Below, piece after piece: positions 57,968 to 64,000 of a DNA stretch of 64,000 bases. The DNA is from Gammaproteobacteria bacterium (GTDB lineage Bacteria; Pseudomonadota; Gammaproteobacteria; Pseudomonadales; Pseudohongiellaceae), in NCBI GenBank assembly GCA_009922595.1, contig RFVC01000003.1, forward strand, positions 17,721 to 81,720, written 5' to 3'. The first letter of the stretch is position 1, and each line of letters begins with the position of its first letter. Below the pieces are notes generated by a model, which was not told the DNA's origin, did no database searches, and saw only the letters and a list, made by a program, of their open reading frames with translations. The translations under genes and the position numbers were made by a program.

Positions 57968-58927
57968 TCAGGGAAGGGCGTCAATTTCTTCGCCTTCTTT
58001 AACAGGAGGCATAAGATCTTCTTTCGAGATGTGCATATAGAGCAGCACATTGGCGGCCACGTATATGGAAGAATACGTCCCGATCACCACTCCCACGATC
58101 AGGGCAATCGCAAATCCCTTGATCATCTCCCCGCCGAAAATAAACAGTGCCAGCAGTACAAGCAACGTTGTTAACGAGGTGATGATGGTGCGGCTGAAGG
58201 TCTGGGTGATGGAGATATTGATAAGCTCCACGGTATCGCTTTTACGCAACATGCGGAAATTTTCCCTGATTCTGTCAGATACGACGATTGTGTCATTCAG
58301 GGAATAACCGATTACGGCAAGCAGGGCAGCGAGTACAGTCAGGTCGAAATCAATCTGCAGCAGTGAAAAGAATCCCAGGGTAATGGTTACATCATGGGCC
58401 AGGGCAGCAACAGCGCCCACCGAAAACTTGAACTGAAAACGCAGGGCGATGTAGATCATGATCATGATCAGTGCCACCAGCATACCAAGACCGCCCTGCT
58501 CTCTTAATTCCTCGCCTACCTGGGAGCCGATAAAGCCGGAGCCAAGCCTTTCCACTTCACCACTGGCATTTGCCTGCAGCAGTGACACGACCTCGTCCGC
58601 CACCCGGGACGCATCTCCCTGCTGCCCCTGGTCTGCGCCTTCCTGTGGTTCACCGGTTTCCTGGATGCGGATCTGTACATCCTGGTCTGTCCTGAAGTTA
58701 ACCACTTCGAAATTACTGTAGCCGGCATCGCTGATAACAAAGCGAATTTCCTCAAGATCAGGTGCTTGGGTATAGGACACCTGGATTTGCGTGCCCCCGG
58801 TAAAGTCGAGCCCAAAGTGCATGCCATTGAAAATAAATGAACCTATGGAAACCAGGATAAGCAGCGCCGAGAAAACAGTACTGGCCTTGCGCAGCCCCAT
58901 GAAATTTATGACTTTCATGTCACTCAT
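57968..58927 (-). CDS. secF: Protein translocase subunit SecF
   Basis: A 319-residue inner-membrane protein (E. coli 323) with six TM segments. Family signs are FGLDFTGGTQIQVSY near the N terminus and DGVAALAHD-like GAVAALAHDVTITLGF. With SecD it uses the proton gradient to complete export. The start overlaps the secD stop by 4 bp. The periplasmic loop has a Gln/Gly-rich stretch (EGADQGQQGDASR). Confidence 0.96.
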   Translation of the reverse strand: MSDMKVINFMGLRKASTVFSALLILVSIGSFIFNGMHFGLDFTGGTQIQVSYTQAPDLEEIRFVISDAGYSNFEVVNFRTDQDVQIRIQETGEPQEGADQGQQGDASRVADEVVSLLQANASGEVERLGSGFIGSQVGEELREQGGLGMLVALIMIMIYIALRFQFKFSVGAVAALAHDVTITLGFFSLLQIDFDLTVLAALLAVIGYSLNDTIVVSDRIRENFRMLRKSDTVELINISITQTFSRTIITSLTTLLVLLALFIFGGEMIKGFAIALIVGVVIGTYSSIYVAANVLLYMHISKEDLMPPVKEGEEIDALP

Positions 58928-60807
58928 GATGCAGGGCTCCCTTCCGGAGTTTTCACCCCGATGGAAATCTGTTTTACATTGCGTCCTCCATAGACAAGAT
59001 TAATTATGGCGCGAGTCACCATGATCGCCGTAAACATGGAGGTCAGAATCCCGATGGAGAGCGTTACCGCAAAGCCGCGGATAGGGCCTGTACCTATCGA
59101 GTAAAGAATAATAGCCACCAGGAAGGTGGTAACGTTGGCATCAAGAATGGTTACAAATGCCCGCCCAAATCCGCCATCGATGGCTTTTTGGACCGGCATG
59201 CCGTTTTGCAGTTCTTCCCTAATGCGAGCAAATATAAGCACATTGGCGTCCACAGCCATGCCCACCGTCAGCACAATACCGGCGATGCCGGGCAGAGTCA
59301 GTGTGCCGCCAATAATCGACATCACTGCCACCAGCAACATTAGATTCACCACCAGCGCGATGTTGGCTGCCAGTCCAAATATTCGGTAGTAAACCAGCAT
59401 AAAAATCAGTACAAGTCCCATACCAATCTGGACTGACATGAGGCCACGATTAATATTGTCCTGACCAAGACTTGGCCCAATGGCATATTCCTCAAGAAAG
59501 TACATGGGAGCTGCAAGGGCACCGGAACGAATGAGCAGGGCCAGGTCATTGGCTTCGTTTGCCTCAACTCCGGTTATGCGGAACTGCCTTCCTAATGCGG
59601 ACTGGATAGTGGGTGCTGAGATGACGCGCTCTTCCACGTAAGGCTCAGATCTCGTCACCAGCTCACCGTTATCAGCCCGTTCGGTGACTGAACGGGTCTT
59701 TGTTTCAATGAGCAGGATTGCCATGCGCCGGCCAATATTGGCCCGGGTGACTTCATTGATCTGCCTAGCGCCAACGGCATCCATCGACAAGTTTACCTGT
59801 GGCAGACTAGTCTGGGGATCAAAAGAAGACTGCGCATTAGTGACATTTTCTCCGCTGACAATTATGTCGCGCTCAATTTCTAGTGCACCTCCGGTCCTGG
59901 GATCAAGATATTCAAGCGTGGTACCGGCCGGTGCACTGGGCTCGGCTACCAGGTGAAATTGGAGTGTGGCCACAGCGCTGATTAATTCCTTGGCCCGCGA
60001 CGTATCCTGGATGCCGGGCAACTCAATGATGATGCGGTTGCTGCCCATGGGCTGAACCTTGGGCTCTTTAACGCCGAGCTCATCAACACGCGTGCGAAGG
60101 GTTGTCAGGTTTTGCTGCAGAGCATAGTCCTGCAGCTGCAGCATGGCCAGGTCGCTCATGGTGTAATACAGCAGGTAATTGCCACCACTTTCACTGGTTC
60201 TGAAAAGGAAATCGGGAAACTCATCGCGCATTAGTTCAATAGCAGCACTGCGCGTCTCAGGATTGGTGAACTGGATGACGATGCGGTTATTGTCATCCAC
60301 TTCCAGTGGCGGACGGTAACGCAGGCCCTCTTCCCGGAACAGGGTGCGCATGCTTGCAAGAGAGTCAGTTAGCTGCTTGTTAACAGCCGCTTCCATGTCC
60401 ACTTCCATCAAGAAATGCACCCCACCACGCAGGTCAAGACCGTAGGTCATAGGACCGGCACCCAGGGATTCAAGCCAGCCAGGTGTATTGGGGGCCATGT
60501 TCAAAGCAACAATGTATTCGTCAGGAAGCGCCAAGTTAACCAGCTGCTGAGCCCTGCTCTGTTCATCGGCATTGCGAAGACGGATTAGGCCTATACCGTC
60601 CTCTATTACCGGATTAAAAAACTCAATGCCGTCGGCACCCAGCGTAAAGGTGGCACTGTCGAGCGCACTCTGGTCAACAATGCCGTTGTCATGAGAAATC
60701 TGGATTGCCGGATCAGGCGCATAAAAATTTGGCGTGGCGTAAACAATGCCTAGAAATACTATGAAAAGTATCAGCAGGTTTTTCCAGAGAGGGTATTTAT
60801 TTAGCAT
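58924..60807 (-). CDS. secD: Protein translocase subunit SecD
   Basis: A 627-residue inner-membrane protein (E. coli 615). Six TM segments with a large periplasmic domain (about 32-445). Signs are LDLRGGVHFLMEVD (D1 motif) and LTLPGIAGIVLTVGMAVDAN in TM4. It lies 22 bp after yajC and overlaps secF. Confidence 0.97.
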   Translation of the reverse strand: MLNKYPLWKNLLILFIVFLGIVYATPNFYAPDPAIQISHDNGIVDQSALDSATFTLGADGIEFFNPVIEDGIGLIRLRNADEQSRAQQLVNLALPDEYIVALNMAPNTPGWLESLGAGPMTYGLDLRGGVHFLMEVDMEAAVNKQLTDSLASMRTLFREEGLRYRPPLEVDDNNRIVIQFTNPETRSAAIELMRDEFPDFLFRTSESGGNYLLYYTMSDLAMLQLQDYALQQNLTTLRTRVDELGVKEPKVQPMGSNRIIIELPGIQDTSRAKELISAVATLQFHLVAEPSAPAGTTLEYLDPRTGGALEIERDIIVSGENVTNAQSSFDPQTSLPQVNLSMDAVGARQINEVTRANIGRRMAILLIETKTRSVTERADNGELVTRSEPYVEERVISAPTIQSALGRQFRITGVEANEANDLALLIRSGALAAPMYFLEEYAIGPSLGQDNINRGLMSVQIGMGLVLIFMLVYYRIFGLAANIALVVNLMLLVAVMSIIGGTLTLPGIAGIVLTVGMAVDANVLIFARIREELQNGMPVQKAIDGGFGRAFVTILDANVTTFLVAIILYSIGTGPIRGFAVTLSIGILTSMFTAIMVTRAIINLVYGGRNVKQISIGVKTPEGSPAS

Positions 60808-60829
60808 GACTATATGAAGAAGCAGACGC

Positions 60830-61162
60830 TTAGATAGATTTCAACGTACCCTTGGGGAGTACTGCCGAAATGCTGGATTTCTGCATCTTGATTTCAACGT
60901 TATCATGGATCTGGAGCACAATGTAATTATCGTCCACCTTAGTCAGCTTGCCGAGAATTCCGCCGTTGGTCATGACCTCATCACCCTTGTTCAGGCTGGA
61001 CATCAACTCGCGATGCTCTTTTGCCCTCTTTGACTGCGGACGCCAGATAAGAAAGTAGAAGATCAGCGCGAAGCCGCCGAAGAAAATGATGTTGAACATG
61101 GTAGACGGCTGCTGGCCGGCAGCGTCTGACTGTGCATATGCAGAACTAATGAAAAAATCCAT
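60830..61162 (-). CDS. yajC: Translocase accessory subunit YajC
   Basis: A 110-residue single-pass inner-membrane protein (E. coli 110). TM about 22-41 (IIFFGGFALIFYFLIW), then the motif PQSKRAKEHRELMSSLNKGD. It binds SecDF. It lies between tgt and secD on one strand in the standard order. Confidence 0.95.
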   Translation of the reverse strand: MDFFISSAYAQSDAAGQQPSTMFNIIFFGGFALIFYFLIWRPQSKRAKEHRELMSSLNKGDEVMTNGGILGKLTKVDDNYIVLQIHDNVEIKMQKSSISAVLPKGTLKSI

Positions 61163-61247
61163 GAAATTCCCCAGTTAAGATGTGTAGCCTATTTGCTCCG
61201 TCAAACAATCGATTTATTGTCTCTTTTAAGGATCTTCCCGCAGCTGT

Positions 61248-62366
<1,119 letters not shown>

Positions 62367-63344
62367 TCAGGGGAGCAGGTCAGCGACACCATCCCTCTCT
62401 TCGGTCAACTCGGCGGCAGTCTTGTCCATCAGGTCCCTGCTGAAATCATTGATCTCAAGTCCCTGGACAATCGAGTACTGCCCATTTTCACAGGTAACCG
62501 GGAAGGAGTAGATAAGTCCCTCTTCAATGCCGTAGCTGCCATCCGATGGAATTGCCATGCTCACAATCTGACCGTTGGTGCCGAGCGCCCAGTCACGCAT
62601 GTGCTCTATGGCGGCATTGGCCGCTGACGCAGCACTTGAAAGTCCCCTCGCCTTGATAATCGCTGCACCACGCTGCTGAACGGTTGGAATGAAATCATTT
62701 ACCACCCAGTCCTGGTCAACCAGTGATGTTGCCTCTTCTCCTGCCACCTGGCAGTGATGAATGTCAGGATACTGTGTTGCAGAGTGATTGCCCCAGATGA
62801 TCATGCTTTGGACATCAGTGCTATGCTTGCCGGTCTTATTGGCCAGCTGCGCCATGGCACGGTTGTGATCAAGACGGGTCATTGCTGTGAACTGACCCCG
62901 ATCTAGATCGGGTGCATTGCGATACGCAATTAGTGCATTTGTGTTGGCCGGGTTGCCCACAACAATTACCTTCACGTCACGGCTGGCATGATCATTGATG
63001 GCCTTACCCTGCACCGAGAAAATGGCAGCATTGGCCTCGAGCAGATCTTTCCTTTCCATGCCGGGCCCCCTAGGGCGTGCACCCACGAGCAGACAATAGT
63101 CGGCATCCTTGAAAGCCACGTTAGGGTCATCAGTCTGAACCATGCCCTGTACCAGGGGAAACGCACAGTCCTCCAGTTCCATAGCCACACCCTTCAGTGC
63201 CTCCAGGGCCGGTGTAATTTCAAGCATCTGCAGGATGACAGGCTGGTCCTTACCCAGCATTTCGCCTGAAGCAATCCTAAAAAGAAGTGAATAGCTGATT
63301 TGGCCGGCCGCACCAGTGACCGCAACCCTGACTGGAGATTTCAT
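62367..63344 (-). CDS. mdh: Malate dehydrogenase, NAD-dependent
   Basis: A 325-residue TCA-cycle enzyme of the non-enteric bacterial type (close to cytosolic MDH). NAD loop [14 protein letters not shown] (about 9-22), substrate Arg in [14 protein letters not shown] (about 92-105), and catalytic His in [13 protein letters not shown] (about 187). It is divergent from pyk across a 200-bp region with short repeats. Confidence 0.96.
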   Translation of the reverse strand: MKSPVRVAVTGAAGQISYSLLFRIASGEMLGKDQPVILQMLEITPALEALKGVAMELEDCAFPLVQGMVQTDDPNVAFKDADYCLLVGARPRGPGMERKDLLEANAAIFSVQGKAINDHASRDVKVIVVGNPANTNALIAYRNAPDLDRGQFTAMTRLDHNRAMAQLANKTGKHSTDVQSMIIWGNHSATQYPDIHHCQVAGEEATSLVDQDWVVNDFIPTVQQRGAAIIKARGLSSAASAANAAIEHMRDWALGTNGQIVSMAIPSDGSYGIEEGLIYSFPVTCENGQYSIVQGLEINDFSRDLMDKTAAELTEERDGVADLLP

Positions 63345-63410
63345 GTTGGTGATTCCTGTGGATTAAATAAAGAAAGACTAAATTTCGGACCGAGGAGTAT
63401 ACCAAATAGG

Positions 63411-63438
63411 AAGGAACAAGGTGCAAGGAACAAGCTAC
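63411..63438. repeat. Tandem 14-bp repeat between mdh and pyk
   Basis: AAGGAACAAGGTGC is followed directly by AAGGAACAAGCTAC, and a third partial unit AAGGGG. A related inverted form (TTTGCTCCTTG) lies about 40 bp on. This may be a small intergenic repeat family; other copies were not noticed in the window. Confidence 0.5.
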
Positions 63439-63544
63439 AAGGGGTAAACTTCCATTTATTCTAAACACCTCACACTTTGCTCCTTGCCACTGGCAACCCA
63501 ATAAGTTATCAATATTTAATGAATTACTTGTTACCGGAAGTTTA

Positions 63545-64000
63545 ATGCGCAAAACCAAAATCATCTGCACAGTCGGCCCTGCCACCAGCAATTACGAGAT
63601 GCTAAAGGAATTGTATGAGGCCGGCATGAACATCATCCGCCTCAACATGTCCCACGCCACCCACAAGTGGGCCGACCGTATGATCAACCATATCGTTGAG
63701 CTTAATAAAGAAACCACTTACCCCGTGGGCATACTGCTCGATACACAGGGACCTGAAATCCGCACCAGCGTTCTGGAAAACGACCTGAACCTGAAAACCG
63801 GCGATGAAATCTCGATTTCAGTCCGCGATGGCGTTGATGTCGAGGAGTCATCCTTTCGCATCAACTATGATGAGTTAATCGACACTGTTAACGTCGGAGA
63901 CAAAATCACGGTGGACAATGGCCTTATCAACCTTGAAGTATTGGAAAAAAATACCCCGATCATGCGCTGCAAGGTCATTGACGGCGGCGTGCTGGGCAGC
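63545..64000 (+). CDS. pyk: Pyruvate kinase, N-terminal part
   Basis: 152 codons, cut by the right edge. It opens MRKTKIICTVGPATSNYEML, with GMNIIRLNMSHATHKWADRM (substrate site Arg and Asn) and LLDTQGPEIRTSVL (nucleotide site); the B domain has begun at the edge. It makes pyruvate and ATP from PEP. The ATG at 63545 follows GGAAG by 4 nt. Which isozyme (pykA or pykF) cannot be told. Confidence 0.95.
   Translation, partial: MRKTKIICTVGPATSNYEMLKELYEAGMNIIRLNMSHATHKWADRMINHIVELNKETTYPVGILLDTQGPEIRTSVLENDLNLKTGDEISISVRDGVDVEESSFRINYDELIDTVNVGDKITVDNGLINLEVLEKNTPIMRCKVIDGGVLGS

Overview
The window is a 64 kb stretch of a gammaproteobacterial chromosome. The gene order purL / tadA / guaA-guaB / xseA, then der-bamB-yfgM-hisS-ispG-rodZ-(pilF)-rlmN-ndk, then the complete isc operon, trmJ, suhB, secF-secD-yajC-tgt, is the conserved gammaproteobacterial order. 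A green-type proteorhodopsin with its retinal pathway, a photolyase-related protein and a carbonic anhydrase + SulP pair suggest a free-living, light-exposed (probably marine) oligotroph. The species cannot be fixed from sequence alone.

Layout. 1-8.2 kb: accessory genes (partial secreted protein, AAHS-type MFS transporter, metallo-beta-lactamase-fold protein, DUF1552 Tat protein, ankyrin-repeat protein, ABC exporter pair, and a decayed coding fragment). 8.4-17.6 kb: MltD-like lytic transglycosylase, DUF4159 protein, NIF3-like protein, photolyase-related protein, purL. 17.6-22.4 kb: an apparently undescribed small-RNA locus with a sigma-54 promoter and NtrC-like sites, then an OxyR-like LysR regulator divergent from a beta-carbonic anhydrase and a BicA-like SulP transporter, and a TIGR02001-type outer-membrane protein. 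22.6-32.8 kb: tadA, then the AT-richer cassette crtE-crtI-crtB-crtY-blh-fni divergent from proteorhodopsin, a decayed guaA fragment, two secreted proteins and a duplicated guaA 3' end. 32.8-64 kb: mostly housekeeping genes with two lesions: guaB is split by an internal deletion/frameshift, and pilF is reduced to its lipoprotein N terminus.

How it fits together. In Pseudomonas-like genomes guaA and tadA are near neighbours, and so are tadA and purL. Here the proteorhodopsin/retinal cassette sits between guaA and tadA, and the carbonic anhydrase/SulP module and the sRNA sit between tadA and purL. A second copy of the last codons of guaA and a degraded internal guaA piece mark repeated insertion at the guaA 3' end, a known island hotspot. 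The crt genes make GGPP, phytoene, lycopene and beta-carotene, Blh cleaves this to retinal, and retinal loads the opsin, giving a light-driven proton pump; bicarbonate uptake next door could use that energy.

The most novel item is the roughly 113-nt candidate sRNA at 17874-17986. It has a near-consensus -24/-12 promoter, a good NtrC-type palindrome upstream, three stem-loops with C-rich loops and a strong terminator. Its loops are complementary to the ribosome-binding sites of the DUF1552 gene (10 contiguous bases) and of proteorhodopsin (a run of seven G). This suggests, without proof, a nitrogen-responsive post-transcriptional regulator.
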